Positions 22,085 through 35,261 of a stretch of 64,000 nt of DNA are shown here, piece after piece. Source of the DNA: Pleurotus djamor (Eukaryota > Basidiomycota > Agaricomycetes > Agaricales > Pleurotaceae); assembly GCA_029747585.1 (NCBI GenBank), contig JAPEVF010000048.1, forward strand, positions 62,001 through 126,000. Reading direction: 5' to 3'. The notes beneath the pieces are model-generated. The model worked only from the letters and a program-made list of their open reading frames with translations. It was not told the origin of the DNA and made no database searches. How positions within the stretch are numbered: position 1 is the first letter of the stretch; the number at the start of each line of letters is the position of its first letter. Made by a program: the position numbers and the translations under genes.

Positions 22085-25000
22085 CGTAGATTCTCCGCTA
22101 CCGCCACTGGAAACAAAGCGAAATGACGCGGACGGATAGGGATACCTCCTAACTCTTTGAGGAGGTTTTGTTTGGCTCCGTAAGCGCCCGGACTATTCCT
22201 CGCCTCCCCCCACTTGACTTCCTGCTGTCTACCGCACATCTCTAAGATAGGAAACCAGTCAACTAGTCATGCATCATGTCTAATGCATGTGCTATTTCTC
22301 CCATGTCTCCTGTCTTTGATTTCTCTAGAGTCTTGAGCTGCTGGGCCTCGTTCACTGTAAGTACCACTACACTGTTCATCTCGAGAACGTAGTTTTGATG
22401 CCTTCCTTTCGTAGGTCTAAAACATCTTGATATCCTCTCATTCGCATGCGCAACTCTTTACCAACGCAAAACCGTGCGCTTGCTGCTCGGAGCAATGATT
22501 GGGCTTGGTGCGCAGGGATAGTCTAGTATTGAGTGGGCTCAGATGTACACAATCGTGCGTATCCGCCAACTTATCACATTTCTTCCTTTCACTTAATGCT
22601 ATCCATCGCTGCTTTTAAGACATCACATCCTCGCAGCGGCTGACCTCTATGCGCAAATAGTCGTTCCTGCCTAGTTTCGGACTCCCACCCCAAAACTCTT
22701 AGCAAACGTTACACGTCCCAATCTCCACTGTACAACCAAGGGCCGACAAGCTAGAAGGCGAACGTTGAACGACAAGGCTCCCTCTACGTCCCTGCTTATG
22801 CCCTTCCCTTTGACCCGCCCGCCAAACCGCGCTGCAAGCTAGCACTAGGGCGTCAACGCGTTCCCACCTCCATTCCTTCAAACACATCCCTCCATCTGCA
22901 CATCCAAGTCACCGTAGGCTAGCGTCTTCGTAGGCGTCTAATCGGCCACCGAAATGGCGGGAGGTGGGTAGAACGAGTGGGCTTGTTGGACGTCGATGTT
23001 GGGGCCTGGTTCCGCAGAAAGAGTCAGCTTGCCAATGAAGTTGACTACCAGAGGGTACGAACCTCCGCGAATTCTGTGGCGTCAGCATCATCACGCACAC
23101 CCGGGCTCCCACTTCGTTCTTGATGAAGTTCCACTTCGTACTATCCGTCCGCGTCAGCCGTCGCTGCTATTACCCTCCCTCCGCCATGCCGACTTCTCAC
23201 CACCTCGGTGGCCAGTCGAATCGCTATCGCTGTCTGAAGCCGATGGTCAGGTCCTTTTGGTTCGAGTTCCTCGCCACGAACTGCCGACTGAATCAGAAAG
23301 GAGGAGTAACCGGATTGGTTCTTGACTTCGGGGATAGCGTTAGCCTCTGAACCGCCTTCGCTCTAGACCAGCTCCATGACGTTGCGCGAGTCCGTCAAAT
23401 TCTTCGTCTTGAGGATAGCCTGAACGGTTTGTCCTCCTCTCTCATCATGCCATGTCAGCAGCGATGCCCACACACGGATCCCTCCTTCCCTCCCTCAAGG
23501 CATCCAGATAACGCTGCATTCAAGATGCTCCTGCCTCTTACGCTCCGACTGTGGGTCCCCCACCTGAAAACGGAGAGAGTACGCTACTGAGTAGAGATGC
23601 TGAGGTTCGGATTGGTGGGCTGGGGTATCAGCGCTGGATCGAACGGTGGAATCTTCGCCTCCTCCGCCCAGCAAAGTCAGCTCTAGATGGGCGAGGATCA
23701 TGTGGTGGAGAAAGCCCACTTCATCTAGACACCTTCTGCCCACCGACACCCATGTCGTCAAAATGACCAACCACCGGCGTCAGCATCGGCGTCAGCTAGA
23801 CGTACCAAGATCTACACATGGAGGAGGAAATTGGTAGAACTCCAACCATCACGGATTGCGCATGTTGGACCTGGGGAGCGGTATCAACTTTGGTGAAAGA
23901 AAGCCAGAATCGGGCCCAGCGTTCAATTGAAGAATGAAGCTTGTTTGGCGGTTGTCAATGTCGTCTTCGGGGGACTCAATGATGCTGGTCACGGTCTAGG
24001 ATTTCTCCCTTGCCCTCGCATCCGACTGTCCCGCTCACGACGTGAACAACAACCGAGAGCTCCTTGACCCGTTAAGCGCTACTCTCCCAGCCTCTCCGCG
24101 TCGTCGGTCAAGATACCACCGCGGGCTGTAGCCCAAACCTCAACCTTTCACTCTAGACTGTAGGCGGAGGTGATCTGTGAATAACTTGGAAGTCTGCGGG
24201 ACGACCACGTAGCACTGCCTGTCCCTTGTCCTTTTCATCTCTGCGTACACGGACATTCTGCTATGGACTGCCGTGTTGCGATTTATCCCTGTCTCGTGTT
24301 CGTTACAAATTCCTCTCTGTCCTCTTTGTCGTTTTTGACACTTACAATGCTGAAAATTTGTGTACACTTTTGCTTTTGTTCGTTGTACCAGTGATGTGCT
24401 GACCCCTGGTCAATGACTGGGTCACGGCGATTGTGGTCAAAGGGTATTGACTTGACTTGACGTTTGACGCGAGAAGAAGGGTCAAGCGCCTATCAAGCGC
24501 TGGCCAGTACTTAACCGTCCAACTTGGACGCACAATGGACGCATTGGATGCGAGTCCGTCAGAATTTGGTCAAAATACTACTCCCGAGTCGGAGTCACAG
24601 TAGTCCTCAGATGTCTCAGGCGCGGTGAGGAAGACGATTAGAACAACTCAATGATTGCTCGACAACGGTGGCAAGTCACGACCGTGGGCTTTCGTCGTTA
24701 ACTTGCGTGAAGTCGTCGGCTTCTGCTTTCCGGGTGCTGTACTCTGTCATGAAGGTGGACACTGCTGGTCGTCTCCACAGTTATCGTCGGCGCAAAATTA
24801 CATTTACCTCTCCATCAGCTCCCTCGGCCTACTAGCTCTTGCTTCCCTCGGTGCGCTATTGATTGAGAGTTTAGCGGCTAGCCATGTGGTCGAGCTCATT
24901 CGGTAATGTTAAAATAATATCAAGGTTCCCCGCCGCAAGGCTGTTTTCGTCAACAACGTCACTCTGAACCTCATCCCAAACAAATTGATACAATGATCAG

Positions 25001-25581
25001 GTGGGTTCCATCAACCACAAGTATTGAAGTTACGGTGCCATATGTGAAAGAACGTGACATAGCCAAAGCGCACCGCGCAACCATAGGCTCCGGACACTGG
25101 TGGTTCCACGGCTTGAGGCTCCCCAATCGTCCGACAATCTTGTGGCAACTGTGTGCGATCCTTCTAACAGCCTCCAGTATGCAAAGGGACTAACTGCTAC
25201 TATGACAGAAGGGACGAAGATAAACGACCTTTACAAAGTGCTGTATATAAATAAACATTCAATTGTGCTTGACCCCTCCTCGACGTCAAGACTTCTTGAC
25301 CTTGACTTGACTGACCCCATTGACTAGGGGTCACGTCAAAGGGGGGNTCACGTCAAGGCACATCACTGAAGCAGACAAGAACCAGAAGGTTGCAAGTGTG
25401 TCGAGGTCAACGATAGCGGTCATTCTTGTTCGCGCTTCTGGACTCAGCAAGATTGTAAGGTCATGAGATTACTTTGAGTGTACGTTACACGCAATTTCGA
25501 GAAGATGTTGGAAAGGAAGTGAGATTCATGTGGCAGGCGCCCGTTATCGAAAGCGAAGTTACAATGAGCGTCTAAATCATC
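22085..25581. other. gene-poor region with a transposon-like element
   Basis: About 3.5 kb between the BTB promoter and CSN5. I recognise no protein-coding gene. The 24.4-25.4 kb part is an inverted-repeat-bounded element described separately. Frames between 22.9 and 23.8 kb overlap on both strands without any domain. Confidence 0.45.
24389..25368. mobile_element. non-autonomous hAT-like element (MITE-like)
   Basis: The left end reads CAGTGATGTGC (24389-24399) and the right end is its exact reverse complement (25358-25368), giving an 11-bp perfect terminal inverted repeat over 980 bp. Both ends continue with imperfect, reordered subterminal motifs (TGACCCC, GGTCAATG, TTGACTTGACTTGAC). CAGTG-type ends and subterminal repeats are typical of hAT elements. 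I see no transposase frame and no clear 8-bp target-site duplication, so it would be an old, non-autonomous copy. An n after a G run sits at 25347. Confidence 0.55.
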
Positions 25582-26983
25582 ATGTCTTCTACTGCCCTCC
25601 AGTCGTTCAATCTCGCGAACGACATCCTCGAGGTCTCTCCGCAGGATCAAATATACAAATTCGATGCCGAAGAAAACAAGAGAATAAATCGTGAATCACC
25701 ATGGTCCAATGAGTAAGTTATCTCTCTGCTGGTTGTGGATCCCTATTTACGATCTTAGTCCACATTATTTCAAGTCATGCAAGATATCTGCCGTCGCGCT
25801 CATCAAAATGGTACAAGAAATCTGGAACTACGCGTAGATACTACGAGCTGATGCGTGAAATCTCAGGTTATCCACGCCCGCTCTGGTGTGCCGCACGAGA
25901 TCATGGGGCTCATGCAAGGCAAGGTCGTAGGGAATTCCATCGTTATCATGGACTCTTTTGCGCTCCCAGTCCAAGGAACGGAGACCCGTGTGAATGCAGC
26001 GAATGAGGCGAACGAGTACATGGTGGAGTACATCAGTGGAAGTGAGAAGGTGAGTCATTGTCGTTGTCGTGATCTCTTTGTAAGTATATCTGACGATAAC
26101 TACTTAGGCTGGACGACTAGAACATGCCATTGGATGGTACCATTCCCACCCAGGATACGGATGCTGGCTCTCTGGTATTGATGTCAATACCCAGATGAAC
26201 AACCAGAAATTCCAAGATCCCTTCATCGCAGTTGTCATCGATCCCAATCGCACTATCTCGGCTGGCAAAGTCGATATTGGCGCGTTCAGAACATATCCAG
26301 AGAACTATACGCCAACCGGCGCAGCAGGTGGTGGCTCAGAGTGGCAGAGCATCCCACTGAGCAAGATTGAGGATTTCGGTGTCCACGCCAACCAGTATTA
26401 TCAAGTCGAAGTCGAGATATTCAAATCAAGCTTGGACAATGAGCTATTGGGAATGTTGTGGAATAAATACTGGGTCAACACGCTCAGTCAGAGCCCCTTG
26501 ATTTCGGTGGGTTTGCACAGGCTTTGAATGTTGCATCGTCTCCTAACTGAGGGCTGTAGAATCGCGCCTACGCTGTCTCCCAGCTGTCTGATTTCCATCA
26601 GAAGCTTTCCAAAGCCCAAGCAACTGTACACGCAACACGCGCTGTACCCCCTCTTACCGCCAAGGAAAAGGAAGGAAAGGTGAGCCCTACAGTTTCTTCC
26701 AAGGCTTCGTGCGTTAACAGCGCCCACAGCAGAAGGAAAAGGAAGAGAAGAAGCGCGAGGACAACCAACTTACGAAGAGTGTCCGGGACAGGTAAGTTCC
26801 ACCCTTGAGATGCTTCCACGACTTCTCAAATAACATCTCGTTCGCAGTACGAAAATCGCGGTAGAAGCCCAACACGGTCTGATCGCCCAGGTGCTAAAGG
26901 ACGTCATCTTCTCCATGCGTCCGAAGACGGAAGCCGCTGCGCAGGTTGGAGAAGTTGTAGACACATCCATGGTCATTGGTTGA
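25582..26983 (+). CDS. CSN5: COP9 signalosome subunit 5 (CSN5/JAB1), deneddylase
   Basis: Seven exons (25582-25712, 25759-25810, 25867-26049, 26108-26506, 26560-26679, 26730-26791, 26848-26983) give 360 aa. The N-terminus is followed by an MPN+ domain: [20 protein letters not shown], then the JAMM zinc motif [14 protein letters not shown] with both His, Ser and Asp intact. Downstream come [19 protein letters not shown] and [14 protein letters not shown], then a Lys/Glu-rich linker and a C-terminal helix. CSN5 removes NEDD8 from cullins inside the COP9 signalosome and so controls SCF and other cullin-RING ligases. All splice sites are GT-AG and the sum is in frame. It is followed by ETFB on the same strand. 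Confidence 0.95.
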
Positions 26984-27201
26984 ACTGTATACTCACATTT
27001 CTGTACATTAGTCACGAATTACCCTTGGTAACAACTTGTAGACGATTTTGAGACGATTAGGACTCAGAGTGACTTACTTACCGTTCTTGAAGTATTCAGG
27101 AGGTGAATCCCGTGACTCAGGGGCTTCCTCCCATGATATTCGCGGTGCTCCGACAGACCGGCACCGGGTCAGTTCCGCTCACTCTTTCCTCTTCGTCCAC
27201 G

Positions 27202-28222
27202 ATGAGGCCATCTGCTGCTCGTCTACTCAACATTCTCGTCCCAGTGAAGCGGTGAGATTGCTACAGTTCCCAAAGGATACCCCCAAGCTTACTTACTAGA
27301 ACAGGGCCGTAGACTATGCAGTCAAGATTCGCGTCAACCCCCAACAAACTGGCATTGATACCAATGTCAAACACTCAATGGTGCGGTGTCCGTCATAGAT
27401 TTGCAAGTCCAAACTAACGACTATGTTTCTTGCTGATAGAACCCCTTCGATGAAATAGGTGCGTTCTCTCGGGACTTTCATATCATTTTGCTTGTTCACA
27501 TGTCATCTCAGCGGTCGAGGAAGCTGTTCGCCTACGTGAAAAGCTAAAGGAGAAAGTATCATCCATTAAAGTCGTTACCATCGGTCCACCGAAATCTGCC
27601 GAGACACTACGAACAGGTCTAGCCATGGGTGCAGACGCAGCTATTCATGTCGAAATCCCCGAATCCGCACCCGCTCCGGAACCACTTGGCGTAGCCAAAG
27701 CTCTTCGTGGAGTCATCTCGAAGCAAAAGGACGGAGTGGATATCGTGATTTTGGGGAAACAAGCTATTGACGATGATGCTGGTCAGACCGGACAGATGCT
27801 CGCGGGTTTGTTGGGCTGGTCACAAGCGACTTTTGCTTCGAAGGTGGAGATTGACGTTGAGAAGAAGGAAGCTACGGTGTTGCGTGAGATTGACGGTGGC
27901 TCCGAGGAAGTCCGGTGTCGTTTGCCAGTGGTCATTACCACTGACCTACGCCTCAACGGTACGTTCAGACTAGTTATCCGCCCCACATTGCTAGAGTGAC
28001 GCCATCCTCTCAGAACCCCGATACGCATCCCTTCCGAACATCATGAAGGCGAAAAAGAAGCCAGTCGAGATGCTCACACCAGCTGACCTCGGCGTTGATC
28101 TCACCCCTCGTCTTCAAACACTAAAAGTCAGTGAACCTCCCAAACGCGTTGGAGGCGCCAAAGTAGAGAACGTCGACCAACTTGTGCAAAAACTGAAGGA
28201 AGCTGGATTCACTGCTGCATGA
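27202..28222 (+). CDS. ETFB: electron transfer flavoprotein beta subunit
   Basis: Five exons (27202-27251, 27305-27380, 27440-27458, 27512-27958, 28014-28222) give 266 aa, close to the usual ~255. The protein starts [20 protein letters not shown] and carries the family blocks [47 protein letters not shown] and [20 protein letters not shown] alpha/beta takes electrons from mitochondrial acyl-CoA dehydrogenases (including glutaryl-CoA dehydrogenase) and passes them to ETF-ubiquinone oxidoreductase. Exon 3 is a 19-nt microexon. It lies 218 bp after CSN5 and converges on the RING gene. Confidence 0.95.
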
Positions 28223-28447
28223 ACCGTGCTTTAGATGTCAGTATAGGTTATATGGTCTAGTATCATCAATAATATACTGTACAGCAGTGAGTTGGGTTAA
28301 CTACTTGCGAATAATAAGTCCGAGGGAGTATTCAAACAGATTACTAGGTAACAAAGCTTCATCAGTACCGGAGAATAAGTGGATGCATGAGGTGGGTAGA
28401 GAGCGAGTGTGGTTGGGTCGAAGGTCAGGAGGACAAGAAAGTCCAGT
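28223..28447. terminator. convergent 3' region of ETFB and the RING gene
   Basis: A 225-bp spacer between two stops on opposite strands. AT-rich stretches just after the ETFB stop (28255-28285) could serve polyadenylation. No other signal seen. Confidence 0.35.
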
Positions 28448-31400
28448 CTATACAGCAGCAGCCGGTGTTCCCTCAGTATGAATACCCTTGGGAGAAATCA
28501 GTTTTATGCGGTGATGGCGAAGCCAGAAGGACCAACGGACCTTAGAACGGCAAGCTGGGCAATTGTTGCGGCCCGTTTGGAGCCATCTATCCACACAATC
28601 CTTGTGGAACGCGTGTTTACATGTCATCACCCGGACATTATCCTCGGGTGCGTAGTCGTCGAGGCAAACCAAACACTATGGGAACAACTGTTATGAAGGT
28701 ATTGCCAAGGATGAACAGTGGATATACGCACGCGATCGACGCAGTTCGAGGATATTTTACCACTTTGTTCAAATTCTGACAAGCGAGACGCTGGGATGAT
28801 TTCGAGATTCGATTTCTCAATCTCCTCCTTCGAAACCGTTGGAGGTTTGACTTGACCAAGAAGCTCGGCCAGTTCCCTGTATACTGTGATAAACACACAC
28901 CCAGAGATACGCAAAAGAATTTGCTTACAACAAGGCCTCAAATGAGTCGAAGTCATTGAATGTTTGTGTGACAATATTGTGGTCGGGTGGGTAGTAACCT
29001 GCACAGAATGAGATGCAGAAGGCGAGGTTAAGATGAAAAATGCTTACCTCCGATGACATAGATCAAGAACGTCCTCGACCCAAGTGCATCACTGGGAGGT
29101 CTTGGGTGGGGAGATGGACTCCTTCGACCACCAGGTCTTAGATTTCTCAGAACATTAGCGGCACGCGCATGCCAGCTGCGACCGCGAACATTACGATTGA
29201 AAGGATCGGCGCTTCCTGGAAGAGCATTCGGGTCTGGTTCCTGCACATGCGACAACGGTGTGTCGTCAGGATCCCCAGGCGTAGCCCCTTCATCGAGGAA
29301 CTCTTCGTCGGGTGAGGGTTCTGGCTGCCATGTCGGAGGTGTGTTGACAGACTGCAAGCCAACTACTACGACAGGGATGACCATTGGTGGATTTGTAGGC
29401 GGTGGTGGAGGAGAGGCTGGTGTTTCGGAGGGGTTGGGAGTGTCGGATGAACTTGTAGAGGGAGCGGCAACATTGTTGAAGGGTGTTTCGGATGTGGGAG
29501 GCGGCGGCGTGGGGATAGTTGGTGATTGAGGTGGAGAGGTAGCTGCTGCCTGAGGCCTCGGGGCAGGTATCGCAGGGAATCTATAGAATCTCCACCAATT
29601 AATGCGCCCTGGTATCGTGGATTGTGACGTTGCGTTAGCTGCGTCACTTGGCTGGTCTGCCATGGATTCGTCCAACGGATGTACAGCAGGAGGTTCCTCT
29701 GTTTCTGAGTCGTCTGACTCGGAATCACTGACTTCAAGCAGGGGGGGNAAGATCCTCATCTTCATTATCATCTTCATGGACGCTTGTCTGGGGAGAAGGT
29801 ACACGGAGGGGAGCATCGACATTTGTTGGTTCGGGTTCCACGGGTGAGGCTTGGACGGGAGCAATCGGTGGACTTGGATCTGAGCCGGGTGCGCTCGTCG
29901 TAGGTTGTGTCAAGGCAATACGAAGGTCTACCTGGAGATCGATGAGGAACCTCTCAAAGCTACCCTCNGGCGGCAAGTCGTTCGCTGGTGGCGGGGCAGT
30001 NGNTGGGGGAGATGGNGGCGGGGGTGCTGACTCTGAGTCGCTGGCGCTATTGTTGTTGGGCTCTGCCAGACCCAAACCAGCATTGAACGCTCTGGCCATT
30101 TCTGCGAGCATGGTCTCCCTGGGATCTAAGGGCGGACGGCTGAGCGATGCAATGGGATCACTGGATTCGTCGGCAGCTTCACTTGAAAGCCCAGGATGAC
30201 CTCTGAGGCCGAATCGCTCTCTAAAGCTGCCCCAAACATTTCTCATCCTCTCCGAACGGGTAGCATCAGCTTGAAAACGAGGAGGATCCACGAAGGGAGT
30301 AGGAGTGGATGATGGGCGCGCAAACAATGGACCATTGGGCATAGAAGCTGAGGGGAGTGGTGCGCTTGGTTCCGTGAGTCCGCGGTTCACTATTGGGTCA
30401 GCCGAACCTGTAAGTAACGAGGCAGCTGTGGCGGCAGCAGCAACACTTGAGGAAAGATAGTATGAATCAGTGTCTAGTCCATCCTTGAAGATTAGTAGAG
30501 GCAACACACCTAAGCAGAGTGCCCAGGACATCAATGCTGCTGGAAGATATAACACGGGGGGTATTTGGTGATGGAGGGGATCGAGGTTCTGATGTAGAAA
30601 CCGAGGGTTCTTGGGGTGCAGAGGTTTCGTCGGTAGATGAAGGGGATGGTTCGATTGTATTGTTTGTAGAAGGTTGGTTGGGGGGTTGAGATGAAGGAGT
30701 GGTAGGATTGGCATGATCGCCCCATATAGACGACGGCCGTGAATTGCTTGAGCTTATGGGTCTGGGGCGGAGGAGCGATGAGAGACGGTTTCTTTGAGCA
30801 TCAGTTCCAGCTTGCGAAGGGGGACGTGATATTGAAGGAGGGGTGTTTGCATCACTGAGATCATTGTTTCTCTCAGGGTTCACAGATGGGGAGGCATCCG
30901 TCGGCCGGTGGATGGTATCGGAGGTGTGCACGACGCCTTGAACGACTACAAGTGTGCCCGGGGGAGGGAACTGTCGTGCTTGAGGCTGGGGCTGGGCGGG
31001 AATAGTGGGGACTGTTGTCTGTTCCTGTGGAATGGCGATGGGTGTTGGAACACCATCCGAGCTAGTCACGGAAGCTTCGGGAATTCGGGCTATTGGTTCA
31101 ACCATGACACTCGTGGATGGTTCATTGGCGATTGTTGGTTCGTTGGAGCTAGAAGCGGGGACATAGTCGTTCGTAACTGCAAGTAAGTCTGGTACATCCA
31201 TCGAAGGTTGTAGATGCGCTTCGGCAACAGAGGGCTCTGTCAACGGAGCGACCTGTTCCGAGGGCTTTTCTAGCAGAGTTGTGGGTGAGGTCTGAATGTT
31301 GTCATTGGACTCATCCAAGTCCCTGGAGCGTGTATCCAAGTCTGGACGAGCCCTCGACCATCGGCGCGAGCTTCGCCATGGCCTCCGTGACTTGGCCTCG

Positions 31401-31615
31401 CTTGCGCCTGTCGGATTTTCCTCTTGCACGTCGGGCGAGCCATCATATCGAGGCCTGACTACGTTGAGGAGGCTCCGACGAAATGAAGATTTGCTGGATC
31501 GTTTCTGCTGCCGCGAAGTGTTGCTGAGTTCATTGGGGGTCGTCGGTGCCGAAGTAGAAGATGATGAGGCTACAGGAGGTTGTTCAGGCGCACGACGTGA
31601 AGCGGTTTGGCCCAT
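28448..31615 (-). CDS. RING-H2 E3 ubiquitin ligase with N-myristoylation motif
   Basis: Six exons (30510-31615, 29048-30445, 28929-28998, 28732-28876, 28541-28675, 28448-28486) give 963 aa after dropping the n at 29748, which breaks the frame after seven G. The N-terminus MGQTAS fits the Gly2/Ser6 N-myristoylation pattern. More than 750 residues are disordered, Ser/Pro/Thr-rich, with poly-Pro and acidic patches. The C-terminus holds a C3H2C3 RING: CLVCLDDYAPEDNVRVMTCK, then HAFHKDCVDRW and CPAC. Inferred role: membrane-tethered ubiquitin ligase, similar in layout to ZNRF proteins. Several n in exon 2 lie at codon third positions. The last intron (28487-28540) is a multiple of three, so retention would add 18 residues. 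Confidence 0.85.
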
Positions 31616-31818
31616 TCCCTGACAACGGACGGGGTTGCGATGAGAAAGAGATGATGGTGGTCAGAGGGAGAGATGAGGACACTCTTCTTTGTGACTGTGA
31701 TCGCCCCAGCCAGTCGAAATAAGCGCCTCAGTCATCTCCACACAGCAAGTCCAAATCCGGGTTACTTTCTCGTTGTCACTACATACCACATTACACTNTT
31801 ATTGCCTTGGACGTAGGA

Positions 31819-34800
31819 CTATCTATGCGACTGGTAGAACGTCGACAACATCTTGACACCCTTCCCGAAACTATCAGGGATTTGATAATGAGGTTGAATC
31901 CACTTCGACAGTTTGTGGGTAATCGTCGCATTCCGGTATCTTCTGTCNAGGAAAATCAGCGCNGCCCAATCATTTTGATGNCTGATNGCTCGACCTGCAA
32001 CGATGAGAANAGAAACAGTGGTGGGCACATGTTGAAAGACCCACCAATACTCTGATTAACACTATTCATACANATATTCTCATACANCTCAGAGCCGGCG
32101 TCCTTACCGCCCGTGTTCAACTTTCTTCTGACGAACTTCATACGTTCCTGNAGTTCCGATGAACCAAGGTTTGGGAACGGAAGGCCAATGATAATCACAG
32201 CCCTGGCTAGATCATCAGAGAAGTTGAGGCCTTCTGACAATTTTGCNCCTATGACCGCGAATAATAGTGCCCCATTCGTCGTTGATGAATCCTGGATGAT
32301 CACGTTGNAGGGCGAGACAAGAGGACATAATTAAGCGAACCTTTGATGCAATGACATCNCCATACTCTCTGAGNGTTGATTCGACTTGCGTAGACTCTTC
32401 GGGTTCGTAGAATATCTAGGCTGTGGTCAGACTGAAGAGCCCTTTGGATGCGAATCTTCACACCTGCTTCCGTTGTGCGAGTCTAGATATTGTTCCATTT
32501 TTGTCCCAAAGCGCCCGCGCTCTCGCCAAAAAGCCGTAGGAAGGGAAGAAGACAACTGTCCCAGCAGGTAGTATCCGACACAAGTTCACGAGAACATGGC
32601 CAAGATCAGCGACCTATCCATCATNCTCAGTCCCCTGGCGGCCCCTGATTCGACAGGACATACCACTTTCTCGTTCTGTTGCTGCTCGGCTCGATAATCG
32701 AGCTCCGCGCCAGAAGGTCCGCTACCGATCGCAACGGCCAACAAATTAGACTTGGGCATGATATGCCCGCAGCTAAAGGTGGATATCCTATCCTTGTTGA
32801 CAGCGTAGAATAACTGGCCGATTATGTCCGACATCTACGACCCACAATGATCAGCAAAGATTCGGAACGGAACGCAGGGAACATACGGGAGACATTGTTC
32901 CTCCGGCAAGGATGACGGCACGGCTCGCTTCGATTACTTCCATGAACGGGGGTGCAGGGTTGAGAGGTTGATATTTGATCTCGACGCCGTCTGAAGTCGA
33001 GGATAGTGTCACGCAACCATCTACAGGGCCGTCCATCAACTATGCGCAGGACAACAAGAGGAGGAATTACCGTCATTAGCAGCGACCAACGCAACGATGA
33101 GAGACTCGACATTCTGCAAGGGCGGTAACGTGGAATTGGGTGCCTTGGGTGTCTTCTCTGTCTGGGACTTCGTGTCGGAATTACAGGCATCATTATACTT
33201 TGAAATTTTCTTAGCGATCTGTCAGGAAACGGAGTTTAGTGAGACCAACAACCAAACGCTCAGGACAAGTCAGTGTACTTTGCTTTTCCGCAGATATGCC
33301 TCAATCTCCAAGAAATTGAAGCCCGCGACGTTCTTACCGACCCGCGTAAGTAACTCCGCAGATGTCATGGTCTCCGTCTTTGTCCTCGTCTTTGATTTGT
33401 GTATTGAATTTTCCCATTCAGCGAGGTACTCCTTTAATGACTTCATGAATGTTACCAGCCGCTTCAGATGCAGCATGTGGTACGCGAGGAGCCTGGTGCG
33501 GAATTTGGCAACATAGTGACATACTTGAGCAAACGCCGAGTTCAAGGCATTGGAGGTTACGCGAACGCTGGTGACGGAAAGCAATGTTGAGATAAGATCT
33601 GACGAAGGTAAGGGATCAGGAGGGCCGAGGAAGATATAGCGTGTCACTGACTGTGCGCCTCGTCAATTATGACGACTTGACCGCGGAGGTCGATGCCCAA
33701 GGCTTCGCGAGAACCTTTGTGAAGGAGGAGGTTGTACGGGAGGGTTACTAGCTACATCATCAAGATTAGAGCGTTCAAACAAGAACCATGTGTTTAGACA
33801 CAGTACCTCAGCTTGCGGAATTGCTTGACGCGACCCAAAGTATGGACATGTACCAGTTGCCGATCCAGCCTCCGCTAGTTCTTCAATATCTTTGGGCGTG
33901 GCCTAGAAGATGGCGTCAGTCGCGTGTGGTGGCTTCACCATCGTTGGCTTACCAGTATCTGATCGCGTAATTGGATCATCTTTGCATCTTCATCAGGAGG
34001 GGGTAAGTGGGGACATCGTTTGCTCCCCTTCTCTTGAGAGAGTCACCTCAGCTTCAAGACCATCCAGGTAATGAGTACTCTCACCTTCCAGAAGGTCACG
34101 ACATTTGTCGTCCAAATCGCCCCGACTCCTCTTCAGGTCGTCATTGATACATAGTTGCTTACGCGAGCCCAATGCCACAGTTGGGGGTAGCAAGGCGCTG
34201 CTGGAGTCGTCAATCGCGTCTTCAGCCGGGCGTTTACCACAAGAAGCGGTCGAATGTTCATTGATGCTTGATATCGTTGTATGAAGTTTAAGGCGTCGGA
34301 GTTCAGGCACGACTTGACTCAGTTGTGAATGGGTACGGGAAGCGTAGTAGATTTTGGTTGTATGTGGTACGTCAGAGGTGTCGTCCCACCGTCTGTTTTT
34401 GCCGTTACCTTCGAGTCTGGGAGCAATCAGTGGAGTTCAAGACAAGGGCATAAGCAGTGCACTTGTTCATCAATGCTCTCACACTGGGTGAGATATTGTC
34501 ATCAGACTCTATGTCTTCATCGGGCAAAAACGCATCTTCATCCAACGGAGCCTCTTTTACCACAGGTTCGGCAAGTCTCTAGTGTGAGTGAGTCAGCCAG
34601 CTTTGTATAAGATACATTTACGCACAGGTCGTTTCCTAGCCCTCGCCCTAGACATTCGAAGTAATGACTCCTCACGCTTTCGTGCAGCAAGGAGACGTTC
34701 TTGTATTTCCTGCTCGTCTGCTTCAATTTCGCGTACCAGTCGAAGTCTTGTCTGTTCTGCCACCCAGTCCGGTGTACCTGAGGGCAACGTCCCGTTTGAT

Positions 34801-35138
34801 AACACGTTGTATAACTCAAGGATGTCGCGTCACATACCATCAGCAACTTGAATTGAATCAAGTTTTCCCTTCTTGGCGCGTTGCTTTTCATCAAGCAGCC
34901 ATGTTAATGAGGTGCAGAGTAGGCTCAGAGTTTTACCCTACGTGAGGGTACATTAGACAGTCTGTGGCAAGCGTTATCACGAAACTTGTACCGTGCCAGT
35001 AGGACTTTCAACAATTGCCACCTTCGCTTGTTCAATTGCATCATAGACATGTTTCATGAGATCGACTTGTATTGGGTATGGAGGATCATAAGGAAAAGCA
35101 GGGAAAGCGTTGGGTGTCGAAAGAGTTAGGGAAGACAT
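31819..35138 (-). CDS. CHL1: CHL1/DDX11-type Fe-S DNA helicase
   Basis: Many-exon gene of the XPD/Rad3 superfamily 2 group. Exon 1 (34992-35138) starts [20 protein letters not shown] and ends in SPTGT; exon 2 (34838-34937) continues GKT, so an intron splits the Walker A box. Further exons give [12 protein letters not shown] (motif Ia), four Fe-S cysteines (CINDDL, CRDLL, CPHL, CPYFGSR), VVIIDEAH (motif II), [37 protein letters not shown] and QSIGRAIRH (motif VI). CHL1 unwinds DNA during replication and supports sister-chromatid cohesion. The DEAH box is near 33.66 kb. The 3' exons contain many n, nearly all at synonymous sites. Not every internal exon boundary was resolved. Confidence 0.9.
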
Positions 35139-35261
35139 GAGAGAGTAAATTACTGGATGAAGACTGAGACTAGCACCGAGGCGCGAAGATTGAAGGGAAC
35201 GTGATTTTCACGTGAAAAAGCCCCTGGATTTGACAGGGGATGAGTCCTACCAGCAACGGGG

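Noticed and set aside
24655..24906. 84-codon frame inside the inverted-repeat element as a transposase fragment
   Set aside because: It has no hAT dimerisation or catalytic motif and is too short to support the claim.
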